A stretch of 64,000 nucleotides of DNA from an uncultured Chloroflexota bacterium. GTDB lineage: Bacteria; Chloroflexota; UBA11872; UBA12225. Below, in pieces: positions 18,791 to 27,646 of the stretch (the first letter of the stretch is position 1; every line of letters starts with the position of its first letter). Both the position numbers and the translations under genes were made by a program. Location: positions 8,354-72,353 of the forward strand of contig CADCTC010000170.1 in NCBI GenBank assembly GCA_902805635.1, given 5' to 3'. The notes below the pieces were generated by a model, which saw only the letters and a list, made by a program, of their open reading frames with translations, made no database searches and was not told where the DNA came from.

Positions 18791-20098
18791 TCAATCGCCT
18801 GCTTCGCGCGCCTTGCGCCAGCGGTCCATGCGCTCGGCGATGCGCTGCTCGTAGCCGCGGTCGCTGGGCTCGTAGAAGGGGCCTTCCACACCGTCCGGGA
18901 GATGGCGCTGCACGGCGTACGCGCCGTCGTAGTCGTGAGCGTAGCGGTACCCTTGGCCGTAGCCGAGCCCGCGCGCGCCACCGAAGGAGGCGTTGCGCAG
19001 GTGCAGCGGCACCTCGGTGTTGGCGCCGGCCTCGATGGCGGCCTGGGCGCGCCAGAGCGCGTCGGCGGAGCGGTTGCTCTTGGGGGCGACCGCCAGGTAG
19101 ATGGTCGCCTGCGAGAGCGTTAGGCCCGCCTCCGGCATGCCGATACGCTCCACGGTGGTATAGGCGGCCGAGGCAACCACCAGCGCCTGGTGGTCGGCGT
19201 TCCCCACGTCCTCCGAAGCGAGGATGACCAGGCGCCGGGCGATAAACCGCGGGTCCTCGCCGGCCGCGAGCATCTTGGCCAGGTAGAAGACCGCGGCGTC
19301 TGGGTCCGAGCCGCGCAGGCTCTTGATAAAAGCGGAGGCGGTCTGGTAGTGGTCGTCGCCGAGCTTGTCGTAACGCACCGCGCGGCGCTGCGTGGCCGCT
19401 TCGACCAACTCAGGCGTGATGATGTCTTCAGCGCCGGCCGCCGCCGCTTCCAGGGCGTTGAGCGCGACGCGGGCATCGCCGCCGGAGATGGCGACGATGT
19501 GCTGGAGCGCCTCCGGCGTCAGCGAGAGGCCATGGTCGCCGAGTCCGCGCTCCGGGTCATCGAGAGCACGCTGGACGAGCGCCGCGAGGTCGTCGCCGGA
19601 GAGCGGCTCGAGCTTGAAGATGCGCAGGCGCGAGCGCAGCGCGGCGATGACGTCGAAATAGGGGTTCTCGGTGGTGGCGCCGACAAGGATGATGGTGCCG
19701 TCCTCGACGTAGGGCAGCAGCGCGTCCTGCTGAGACTTGGACCAGCGGTGGACTTCGTCTACCAGCAGGACGGTACGCTGGCCGGCGCGGCGGCGCTTCT
19801 TGGCCTCCTCGATCACCTTGCGCAGGTCGGCCACGCCATCGGTGACCGCGCTGAGTGAGGCGAAATGCGCGCGTGTGGTGCGGGCGATGAGCAGCGCCAG
19901 CGTGGTCTTGCCACTGCCGGGTGGCCCCCACAAGATGATCGAGCCCAATCGGTCTTCTTCAATGGCGCGGCGCAGCGGCTTGCCGGGACCGAGGATGTGC
20001 TGCTGCCCGGCGAACTCGTCGAGCGCGCGCGGCCGCATCTTGACTGCCAGCGGCGCGTCGGGAGTGGGGTCCGGGAGGAGGGATAGTTGCTCTGCCAT
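18791..20098 (-). CDS. rarA: Replication-associated recombination protein A (RarA/MgsA AAA ATPase)
   Basis: LAVKMRPRALDEFAGQQHILGPGKPLRRAIEEDRLGSIILWGPPGSGKTTLALLIA; WSKSQQDALLPYVEDGTIILVGATTENP; RGSDPDAAVFYLAKMLAAGEDPRFIARR. Confidence 0.97.
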   Translation of the reverse strand: MAEQLSLLPDPTPDAPLAVKMRPRALDEFAGQQHILGPGKPLRRAIEEDRLGSIILWGPPGSGKTTLALLIARTTRAHFASLSAVTDGVADLRKVIEEAKKRRRAGQRTVLLVDEVHRWSKSQQDALLPYVEDGTIILVGATTENPYFDVIAALRSRLRIFKLEPLSGDDLAALVQRALDDPERGLGDHGLSLTPEALQHIVAISGGDARVALNALEAAAAGAEDIITPELVEAATQRRAVRYDKLGDDHYQTASAFIKSLRGSDPDAAVFYLAKMLAAGEDPRFIARRLVILASEDVGNADHQALVVASAAYTTVERIGMPEAGLTLSQATIYLAVAPKSNRSADALWRAQAAIEAGANTEVPLHLRNASFGGARGLGYGQGYRYAHDYDGAYAVQRHLPDGVEGPFYEPSDRGYEQRIAERMDRWRKAREAGD

Positions 20099-20170
20099 GG
20101 CTGGCGCAGACTGTGTGGCGCACCGCTCGGCACGGGAGATGCCCCTGCCTCAGTGCTCGTTTCACTACGT

Positions 20171-20225
20171 CCGTTCGCCCTGAGCTTGTCGAAGGGTGTG
20201 GTTCGACAAGCTCACCACGAACGGG
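20171..20225. repeat. 55-bp dispersed palindromic repeat, copy 1
   Basis: CCGTTCGCCCTGAGCTTGTCGAAGGGTGTGGTTCGACAAGCTCACCACGAACGGG; reverse complement nearly identical to 25399..25453. Confidence 0.9.
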
Positions 20226-20281
20226 AGTGGTGAAACTACCTCTTCGATAATCAGGTTGGGCGCATCCCAATCGTAGCCGGG

Positions 20282-22159
20282 TTACGACTGGCGGCCCAAG
20301 CCGAACCACCCGGCGACGCGGCTGGCGCGCCGGCGGGTCTGCAATTCACCGCGCAGGCGCTCCCACGGGCGCCGCGCGCGCTGGGCGTCCTCCTGCGCGA
20401 CGGTGCGGCGCGAGTACTTGGCATGCACAAAGGCGTCGGTGAGGGCGGTCACCTCGCTGCGCCGGTCGGGGAGACGGTCGGCCAGGTCGCGGCTGTACTC
20501 GTACGCGGTCTGGCCGCGCCGGCGCTCCCAGCCCAGCGAGGCGGCGCGCTGCACCAGCGAGACGTAGAAATACTGGATCAGCTCGCGCGGGCCCAGGTTG
20601 CGCAGGCGCAGCCAGCTAGACGACGCCGCGCCACGCGTGGCGGCCGCGCGGCGACGCAGGCGCTCACGGATGGCGGCGGGGGCGCGCTCCAGGAACGACG
20701 GCGACACGACGCCGAAGAAGCGCCAGAGCAGCGCCAGGAGGTCGAGCATCGCCCCACGCACGAGCTCCCACACGTCGCGCCCGGTAGCGCGCAGGCCGTG
20801 CCAGACCTCGCGCCGCTTGCGCCACGTATTCCAGATGGCGTAGGCAGCTACGGCGAGTGGGAGCACGTAGAGCAAGAAGCCGAACACCAGACGGCTGAGC
20901 AGAGAGGGAAAGGCATCCTGGACCGGATCGGCGGGGGCCGGGGTCGGACGGGCCAAGGTCTGGCCGGGCGCGACGTCGGCCGTGCCCTGGGGCAGCAGGC
21001 CGGCTATCGGCGCGAACAGGAACGCAGCAATGTGGGCGAAGACCCAGCCAATAGCGCCAAACACGCCGCCCAGCACGAAGCGGAACGGCCAGGTGACCAA
21101 CCACAGCGCGCCCCAGGCGCCCGGCAGCTGGTCGGCCGCCCGGTCTGTGAAGGACGTGGGCAGCAGCACGGCGACCACCAGCGCGGCGAGCATCAGCGCC
21201 AGGCCGTAGCTCAGCCAGCGGCGCGAGAGGCCGACCTGCACCGTGGCGCCGGTGCGCAGCCAGTCGGCGCGCAGCCGGTCCAGGCTGGTCTGGCTGGCCA
21301 GCACCAGCCCCAGCACGTAGTACAGCAGCACGGAAGGGATGACGCCACCTACCTCCGGCCGGTTGGAGTTACCCAGGTCGTCCACGCTCACCAGCGAGAG
21401 GCCGGCGAAGATCAGCACGGCAAAGCCGCCGTTGAGGAACGACCACATCAGCTTGCGCCAGGCCACGGCGTGGCTGGCGAAGCGGAAGGGCGACTGGTCA
21501 TACGACCGTCGCCGCGGCGACGGTGTAGGGGCAGCGTCCTCCGCATCCTCCTCAGCGCCGTCCGTCGCGTCGGCTGCCGGCGTGTCGGTGGTGACGCCAC
21601 CGGCGGAAGCGGCGGGACGCGACCAGGGGTAGACCTGCGCAATTTCGGCGGGGAGGGGGGCAATGTTGGTAGAGGCGCCGGCAGCACCGCCGGCGGCGCC
21701 GGAGGGCACCTCGCCCGGTTGGAACGTGAGGAAGCCCAGCTGCTCGGCGATGCGGACCGAGTAGTCCCAGACCAGGAAGACGAGCAGCAGGCTCCACACC
21801 AGCGCCACGTCCCAGAAGCGCCACGGCTCGGCCGCCCAGCTGGCGACCTCGGCAACGGCGCTGGCAGGGTTCTCCAGCAGGGTTGGCAGCAGCTTGAGCA
21901 GCAGGATCAGCGGCACCAGCAGCAGCGCCCAGTCCACCACGCTGTAATCGGTGTAGCGTCGATAGTGACGCCCCGCCTGGCGGCCGCCGAGCAGCACGCC
22001 TGCCGAGAAGACCAACAGCGCCAGCAGCGCAGTCGAGATGGCCCGCGCCGGCCGCGCGCCGAACGAAACGAGCATCTCGCCAAACGCCCAGGAGACGCAC
22101 GCGAACATGGCGAGCGCCAGGAAACGCTGGACGTTCTGCGACCAGATGGGGATGTTCAT
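20282..22159 (-). CDS. Multi-pass membrane protein with C-terminal DUF4129-like domain
   Basis: Several hydrophobic segments; C-terminus ERRRGQTAYEYSRDLADRLPDRRSEVTALTDAFVHAKYSRRTV. Confidence 0.8.
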   Translation of the reverse strand: MNIPIWSQNVQRFLALAMFACVSWAFGEMLVSFGARPARAISTALLALLVFSAGVLLGGRQAGRHYRRYTDYSVVDWALLLVPLILLLKLLPTLLENPASAVAEVASWAAEPWRFWDVALVWSLLLVFLVWDYSVRIAEQLGFLTFQPGEVPSGAAGGAAGASTNIAPLPAEIAQVYPWSRPAASAGGVTTDTPAADATDGAEEDAEDAAPTPSPRRRSYDQSPFRFASHAVAWRKLMWSFLNGGFAVLIFAGLSLVSVDDLGNSNRPEVGGVIPSVLLYYVLGLVLASQTSLDRLRADWLRTGATVQVGLSRRWLSYGLALMLAALVVAVLLPTSFTDRAADQLPGAWGALWLVTWPFRFVLGGVFGAIGWVFAHIAAFLFAPIAGLLPQGTADVAPGQTLARPTPAPADPVQDAFPSLLSRLVFGFLLYVLPLAVAAYAIWNTWRKRREVWHGLRATGRDVWELVRGAMLDLLALLWRFFGVVSPSFLERAPAAIRERLRRRAAATRGAASSSWLRLRNLGPRELIQYFYVSLVQRAASLGWERRRGQTAYEYSRDLADRLPDRRSEVTALTDAFVHAKYSRRTVAQEDAQRARRPWERLRGELQTRRRASRVAGWFGLGRQS

Positions 22160-22163
22160 GCCG

Positions 22164-23519
22164 CTACACCGCCACCTTCACCTGGTCCAACAGGGTGGCA
22201 TCCTGCTCGCTGCGGACTTCATGCACCTGCAGTCCCAGCCCGGCGAGCTCGGCGGGGTACGTGTCGCGGATGCCAAAGCGGACCAGCAGCACCACCACGT
22301 TGAAGCCGGACTTGCGCAAGCCCATCAGCGCCTCGGTGAGACCCAATGCGCGGCCCCAGGTGATGACGATGACCGTGCTGCCCCACGGCAAGCGCACCGC
22401 CTGCTGGCGCAGCAGTGAAGCGATAGGCTGGCCGGAGCGCAGCTGCGCTCTGGCCAGCGATTCGAGCACCCGGATCAGGTGCGTGCGGCCCTTGCCCGGT
22501 GGCACGGCGATGGCGGGACGCTCGCGCGGCGCTACGCTCTCAGGGGTGGCGAAGCCGAGCTCGTCCACGCCGCGCCGGTCCACTTCCCACGGCAGCCGCG
22601 CGCTCAGACCGCGCGGCCCGTCGTACTCCGGGTCGTCTTCGTCTGGAGCGCCTCGGTCACGTCCATTGGAGACCAGGCCAATCAGCTGGCGCAGCTCAGA
22701 GAGGTGGCTGGCCAGGCTCGCGGCCACGGTGATCGCCAGCTCACTCGCGCCTTCGGCGTAGGCAAGGTCATACTCTTCCAGGTTCAGGTTGAGGAAGATC
22801 AGCGTGTCCAACGTAATGGCCGGCTCCAGTTTCTTGACCTGCAGTCGGCCCACCGCAGCGGACACCTTCCAGTTGACTTTGCGCAGGCTGTCGCCGGGGG
22901 TGTAGTCGCGCACGCCGATGACGCGCGCAGGGTCTTCGTAGAGGATCTGGTGCGTGCGGCGCGTGCCCAGCGCGATCTTGGAGGGCAGGCCTAACCGCTC
23001 CAGCGGCAAGATCTTGGGGTACACGGTAAGGAAGCTGGGCGCAGCGGTGGACATGGAGCGGGTGTAGAACCCAAAGACATCGCCCAGCATCACCTGCATG
23101 GGCCCAACCGGGTAGTAGCCGCGCCGGGAGCCAGGGATGGTGTACTCCAGCGTACGCGTCTCGCGCGGCAGCAGCGAGGCGACGGCGCGGAACGCGTCGC
23201 CGGTGGCCGCTTCGCCGCGCGCGACCAAGGAGGCAACGCTGCCGGTCAGCCGCTGAGGCAGCCTGTCCTCCACGCGCACCCACGGGATCGGCAGGCGCCC
23301 GGTATTGGAGAGCCGCAGGCGCAAGTGCGCCGTCTCGCCCAGGAAGATGTGGTCGTCGAACTGGCGGCTGATCTCCAGGCTGCGCCACGCGCGCCAGATC
23401 CATACGCGCGCCAGCAGCCATGCCAGCGCAAAGAAATACAGGACGAAGTAGAAAAACGAGATGCGGAACGACGCCGCCAGGAAGACCAGGATGGCGGTGA
23501 CGAGCAGGACGTTAGGCAT
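22164..23519 (-). CDS. DUF58 domain-containing protein
   Basis: MPNVLLVTAILVFLAAS...; SRRGYYPVGPMQVMLGDVFGFYTRS; YTPGDSLRKVNWKVSAAVGRLQVKKLEP. ATG overlaps the MoxR stop (TGATG). Confidence 0.93.
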   Translation of the reverse strand: MPNVLLVTAILVFLAASFRISFFYFVLYFFALAWLLARVWIWRAWRSLEISRQFDDHIFLGETAHLRLRLSNTGRLPIPWVRVEDRLPQRLTGSVASLVARGEAATGDAFRAVASLLPRETRTLEYTIPGSRRGYYPVGPMQVMLGDVFGFYTRSMSTAAPSFLTVYPKILPLERLGLPSKIALGTRRTHQILYEDPARVIGVRDYTPGDSLRKVNWKVSAAVGRLQVKKLEPAITLDTLIFLNLNLEEYDLAYAEGASELAITVAASLASHLSELRQLIGLVSNGRDRGAPDEDDPEYDGPRGLSARLPWEVDRRGVDELGFATPESVAPRERPAIAVPPGKGRTHLIRVLESLARAQLRSGQPIASLLRQQAVRLPWGSTVIVITWGRALGLTEALMGLRKSGFNVVVLLVRFGIRDTYPAELAGLGLQVHEVRSEQDATLLDQVKVAV

Positions 23520-24541
23520 CAGGCCGTGATGGCGGACAGCGCCAGGTTTGCGTTCTCCAGGACGCCGTTCAGGATGCTCTCGGCGGAGCGGCCACGCAAG
23601 GCCGCCTCCGGACGCAGGATCAGGCGGTGCGCCATCGTGGGGCCGGCCAGCGCTTTCACGTCGTCCGGGATGACGTAGTCGCGCCCCTGCATGGCGGCGT
23701 GCGCCTGGCCGGCCTTGTAGAGGGCCAGCGCGCCGCGCGGGGAGACGCCCAGCGTCAGGTCCGGGTGCTCGCGCGTGGCGCGCACCACCGCCAGGATGTA
23801 ATCGCGCACGCTGTGCTCCACGTGCACGTCCCACACCTGGCGCTGGTAGCGCACCAGCTGCTCCGGGTCCACCACCTGCTCCAGCCGCTCTATGGGGTGC
23901 TCGCCGCGCAGGCCGTCCAAGATGTGCTGCTCGTCTGCCAGCGCGGGGTAACCCATGCGCAGGCGCATCTGGAAGCGGTCCAGCTGCGCCTCCGGCAGCG
24001 GGAACGTGCCCTCGTACTCGATGGGGTTCTGGGTGGCCAGCACCAGGAAGGGACGGGGCAGGATGCGCGCCTCGCCGTCCACCGATATCTGGCGCTCGCC
24101 CATGCTCTCCAGCAGGGCGGACTGGGTGCGCGGGGTGGCGCGGTTGATCTCGTCCGCCAGCAGCACGTTGGTAAAGACCGGCCCCTGCCGGAACTCGAAC
24201 TCCTGCGTCCGCTGGTTATAGATGGAGACGCCGGTCACGTCGTTCGGCAGCAGGTCCGGCGTGAACTGGATGCGCTTGAACGTGCCGCCCAGCGACGCGG
24301 CGAGCGAGCGCGCGAGCATGGTCTTCCCCGTGCCGGGCACGTCTTCGAGCAGCACGTGCCCCTCCACCAGTAGTGCGACGAGCACGAAGTCGATCACCTC
24401 GCGCTTGCCGACGATGACGCGCTCGACGTTCTCGGCGATACGCCCGCAAAACGCCTGGAGGTCGGTCAAAGAAGAGGCTGCCCCGGCTGCCCCGGCTGCC
24501 CCGGCTGCCCCGGCTGCCCCTGGACTCCCCACAATAGCCAC
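23519..24541 (-). CDS. MoxR-family AAA ATPase
   Basis: EDVPGTGKTMLARSLAASLGGTFKRIQFTPDLLPNDVTG; DEINRATPRTQSALLESMGERQISVDG; PRPFLVLATQNPIEYEGTFPLPEAQLDRF. Confidence 0.97.
   Translation of the reverse strand: MAIVGSPGAAGAAGAAGAAGAASSLTDLQAFCGRIAENVERVIVGKREVIDFVLVALLVEGHVLLEDVPGTGKTMLARSLAASLGGTFKRIQFTPDLLPNDVTGVSIYNQRTQEFEFRQGPVFTNVLLADEINRATPRTQSALLESMGERQISVDGEARILPRPFLVLATQNPIEYEGTFPLPEAQLDRFQMRLRMGYPALADEQHILDGLRGEHPIERLEQVVDPEQLVRYQRQVWDVHVEHSVRDYILAVVRATREHPDLTLGVSPRGALALYKAGQAHAAMQGRDYVIPDDVKALAGPTMAHRLILRPEAALRGRSAESILNGVLENANLALSAITA
24476..24520. repeat. 9-bp tandem repeat (CCCCGGCTG) inside the moxR 5' end
   Basis: Four consecutive units plus partial ends; encodes the (G-A-A)n tract GAAGAAGAAGAA. 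Confidence 0.9.
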
Positions 24542-24585
24542 AAGGGCATCATAACAGGGCTAACGATACGTGTGAGTGCTGCGGT

Positions 24586-25299
24586 CTACCCAGGATTGGT
24601 CTGCGGCGGCAGCCCCACCGTTCCCTGGGCCACGTGCGCCTGGCTGGCGACCTCTTCGGTGGTGCCAGGCATTCGGCGGCGATCGTCGCCCACCGACGTG
24701 AGAATGGCCTGTGGCGACTCGGTCTCGGCCTGCACAGCGCCGGTCATGGCGCCGGTGCGGCTGGTGCTCTCGCCGGCCACCGCCGCAGCCGTGCCTGCCG
24801 GCCCGCCAACGTTGTACGCGCCGTGGCGGGTTAGGATCTCCTGCGCCAGCGCCTGGCGGCTGTCGGCGCGCACCGTCACCACGGCACGCCCGGCCTGGAA
24901 CTCGCCTTCGTAATAGCGCGCCTCTTCTTCGGGCACGCCCAGGCCGGTGAGCGCCCCCAGTAAGCCACCCGCAGCCGCGCCGATGGCGGCGCCGCCGAGC
25001 GCAGAGGCCAGGATGCCGCCCGCGATGACCGGCCCGACGCCGGGCACCAGCAGCGCGGCGGCCGCGCCGATCAGGCCGCCCAACAGCCCGCCCGTGAGCG
25101 CGCCGGTGGCAGCGCCACCGGCGGTCGTTTCTTCCGACGCGAGGTCACTTGCGCGGTCCGGGCCGGTGGCGCCACCGTTGCGGATGGCGTAGCCGATGTC
25201 GTCCTCGGCAAAGCCGGAGCGCTGCAGCTCCTGGATGGCAGTGTCAGCCTGGTCGCGGTCGTGGAAGACGCCGACGACGGTGGTGCGGTTCATAGCCAT
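24586..25299 (-). CDS. General stress protein 17M-like (YflT-like domain) protein with glycine-zipper-like region
   Basis: TTVVGVFHDRDQADTAIQELQRSGFAEDDIGYAIRNG; GALTGGLLGGLIGAAAALLVPGVGPVIAGG; EGEFQAGRAVVTVRADSR. Confidence 0.85.
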   Translation of the reverse strand: MAMNRTTVVGVFHDRDQADTAIQELQRSGFAEDDIGYAIRNGGATGPDRASDLASEETTAGGAATGALTGGLLGGLIGAAAALLVPGVGPVIAGGILASALGGAAIGAAAGGLLGALTGLGVPEEEARYYEGEFQAGRAVVTVRADSRQALAQEILTRHGAYNVGGPAGTAAAVAGESTSRTGAMTGAVQAETESPQAILTSVGDDRRRMPGTTEEVASQAHVAQGTVGLPPQTNPG

Positions 25300-25398
25300 G
25301 GAATCCTCGATCCTTGAGTCAGGAGATCAAGGCTTCCGTAGCTGCAAGGATCGTTCCGCGCGCCTCTGTTGACGAGGCTAATTGGCAGTCTCACGGCT

Positions 25399-25453
25399 CC
25401 CGTTCGTGGTGAGCCTGTCGAACCATGCCCTTCGACAGGCTCAGGGCGAACGG
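25399..25453. repeat. 55-bp dispersed palindromic repeat, copy 2 (inverted relative to copy 1)
   Basis: CCCGTTCGTGGTGAGCCTGTCGAACCATGCCCTTCGACAGGCTCAGGGCGAACGG. Confidence 0.9.
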
Positions 25454-25470
25454 ACGTGGCGATACCATCA

Positions 25471-26664
25471 CTAGGCGCGGCCGAGTGCGGCTGCTTTGAG
25501 CTCGCGCTGCGCCTGGTCGAAGCGGTCCTCGACCTTGCCTTCCTGCTCGCGCACCCACGAGACTAGCTCCCTGGCCCCCTGTGCGAACGACACATTGGCC
25601 TCGTACCCGAGCAGCGCCCGCGCCCGGCTGATGTCCGGGTAGCAGTGGCGCGTGTCGCCGGGGCGGAAGGTGCCCAGCACGTCGGGCGTCATGCCCCCCT
25701 TGCCCCCCCGTCCGTCCGGTCCGGTCTGGTCGGCGCCCATCTCGCGTAGCAGGGTGTTGGCCACGTCCAGGATGCTGATTGGGTTGCCAGTGCCCAGGTT
25801 GATCGCCTGGCCGTCCGCCTTTTCTGACTCGAGCGCCAGCACGTTGGCGCGCGCGATGTCGGTGGCGTGGATGAAGTCGCGCAGCTGCTTGCCGTCTTCG
25901 TAGACGGGCGGCGCCTTGCCCGCCAGGATGCGCGAGCAGAAGATGGCGCCCACGCCGGTGTAGGGGTTGGAGAGCGCCTGGCGCTGGCCGTACACCTGCC
26001 AGTAGCGCAGCGCCACCGACGGGATGCCGTACGCGGCGCCGCACGCCAGGAACATCTCCTCGTGGTCGCGCTTGCCGATGGCGTAGATGGAGAGCGGCTG
26101 CAGCGGCTTGTCCTCGCACGTGGCCACCGGGGTCACGTCGCGCCCGCAGCCCTCGGGGCACTGCAGCTCCCACGCGCCACCCTCCAGCTGCGCCGCCGGG
26201 CGCAGGCGGGGGTAGACCGTGCCGTGCTCCTCGCAGCGGTAGGCGCCCTCGCCGTAGATCGACATCGAGCTGGCCACCACCATTTTCTTGAGGCGCGCGC
26301 GCACACTCTTGGTGTTCACGACCGCGTCGAGCACCGTGGCACCACCGACGGTGTTGATGTCCATATAGCGCCGCACGTCGTACATGCTCTGCGGCACGCC
26401 CACCAGCGCGGCCTCGTGGAACAGGTAGTCCACGCCCTCCAGCGCGTCCACTACGGCGCGCACATCACGCACGTCGCCCTGGATGAACTCCGCGTCTTCC
26501 GCCAGGTAGTCGGGCGCGCTGCCGGTCTCCGCCAGCGCGCCGTGCACCTGGGGTTCCAGGTTGTCCAGCACGCGCACGTCGTACCCACTGCGCAGCAGCT
26601 CCTCCACGATGTAACTTCCGATGAAGCCCGCGCCGCCCGTGACCAGGACCTTGCCCTTACTCAT
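25471..26664 (-). CDS. NAD-dependent epimerase/dehydratase (extended SDR)
   Basis: MSKGKVLVTGGAGFIGSYIVEELLRSGYDVRVLDNL; YAIGKRDHEEM (YxxxK-like); NPYTGVGAIFCSRIL. Confidence 0.95.
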   Translation of the reverse strand: MSKGKVLVTGGAGFIGSYIVEELLRSGYDVRVLDNLEPQVHGALAETGSAPDYLAEDAEFIQGDVRDVRAVVDALEGVDYLFHEAALVGVPQSMYDVRRYMDINTVGGATVLDAVVNTKSVRARLKKMVVASSMSIYGEGAYRCEEHGTVYPRLRPAAQLEGGAWELQCPEGCGRDVTPVATCEDKPLQPLSIYAIGKRDHEEMFLACGAAYGIPSVALRYWQVYGQRQALSNPYTGVGAIFCSRILAGKAPPVYEDGKQLRDFIHATDIARANVLALESEKADGQAINLGTGNPISILDVANTLLREMGADQTGPDGRGGKGGMTPDVLGTFRPGDTRHCYPDISRARALLGYEANVSFAQGARELVSWVREQEGKVEDRFDQAQRELKAAALGRA

Positions 26665-26802
26665 TGCGCGGGAGCGTAACAAGTACAGGACACGTAGCAG
26701 TGCGCTGCCAAGTAGGCCCCGCAGGGCCTTCCCATAGATTCAGCCGGGGGATTTATCGCCAGGTCCTCTGCACCGCGCCGGCTGTGCCAGCTACGCCTGT
26801 GC

Positions 26803-27537
26803 CTACTGCGCGCCTGCCCGCCCCACGAACAACCGCTCCATGCCACCATGCCGGCGGGCAACGGCCAGCAGGTGCTTGCATGGGATGCCTCTATAAAGGA
26901 AATCGGCACACTCGCAGGCGATCACCTCGCCATCGCCATCCTGCCCCGGCACACGGAACGTGACGTGGTAGGACTGGTCCGGGTGCGACTCCGACTGCAC
27001 CTCGTACTCGCCACCGCCCAGGTCGCGCACGGCCAGCTCGCCTGCGCGGCGCGTGCGCTCCGGCAGCCACTCCACCAGCGGCGCTAGCGCCAGCGAGCGC
27101 GCCTGGTTGGCGCCGGTGGAGATCGCCTCCACCGCGTGGCGGCCTAGCTGCTGTGACGCTTGCTCCAACGCCGGTCTCCAGCCCGCCACGTGCTGTGGCC
27201 ATTCGCCTGTGCCGCCCATTGCCTGCGACAGGCGCGGGTCGTCTACCAGGAAGGTAGGACTTTCCAGTCCGCTGGCATGTGAAAGGCGCATCGCCAGCAG
27301 AAGCGCCTGCGCCGTCGCCTCATCGCGGCGGGCCTGGCCCAGATAGCTGGAGCGCTGCGCCAGCACGCGGCCGCGCTCATCCGTAACCACAATGCCGGCG
27401 CCGGCTGGCCCCGGCTCGGTGAGCGCCAGCACGGCGGCAACGTACACTCGGCGGCCCTGCCCGGCGGCGCGCTGGCCGAACCCGCGTACCGGGAACTCTT
27501 GTGACGGCTCTGGCGGCGGCGCGGTCTGTGTTTCCAT
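26803..27537 (-). CDS. RNase H-fold-like N-terminus fused to a SWIM zinc finger
   Basis: GAGIVVTDERGRVLAQRSSYLGQARRDEATAQALLLAMRLSHASGLESPTFLVDDPRL; SWIM-type CECADFLYRGIPCKHLLA. Confidence 0.7.
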   Translation of the reverse strand: METQTAPPPEPSQEFPVRGFGQRAAGQGRRVYVAAVLALTEPGPAGAGIVVTDERGRVLAQRSSYLGQARRDEATAQALLLAMRLSHASGLESPTFLVDDPRLSQAMGGTGEWPQHVAGWRPALEQASQQLGRHAVEAISTGANQARSLALAPLVEWLPERTRRAGELAVRDLGGGEYEVQSESHPDQSYHVTFRVPGQDGDGEVIACECADFLYRGIPCKHLLAVARRHGGMERLFVGRAGAQ

Positions 27538-27646
27538 TGGTTCCCTTCAAATTGGGACCGGGCACCGCGCTGAGCGCATGTCGGACCCGGTTCCAGGTGA
27601 GCAAGGTCTGTGCCACGCTGTGCACGACACCGCCGTGAATCGTGGC

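Noticed and set aside
20423-22303. 626-aa plus-strand ORF
   Set aside because: Antisense to the DUF4129 membrane protein gene; Arg/His/Gln-rich translation with no motif, typical high-GC shadow ORF.
25369-25566. 65-aa ORF containing PVRGEPVEPCPSTGSGRTD
   Set aside because: Peptide is a translation of the 55-bp palindromic repeat, a well-known spurious annotation.
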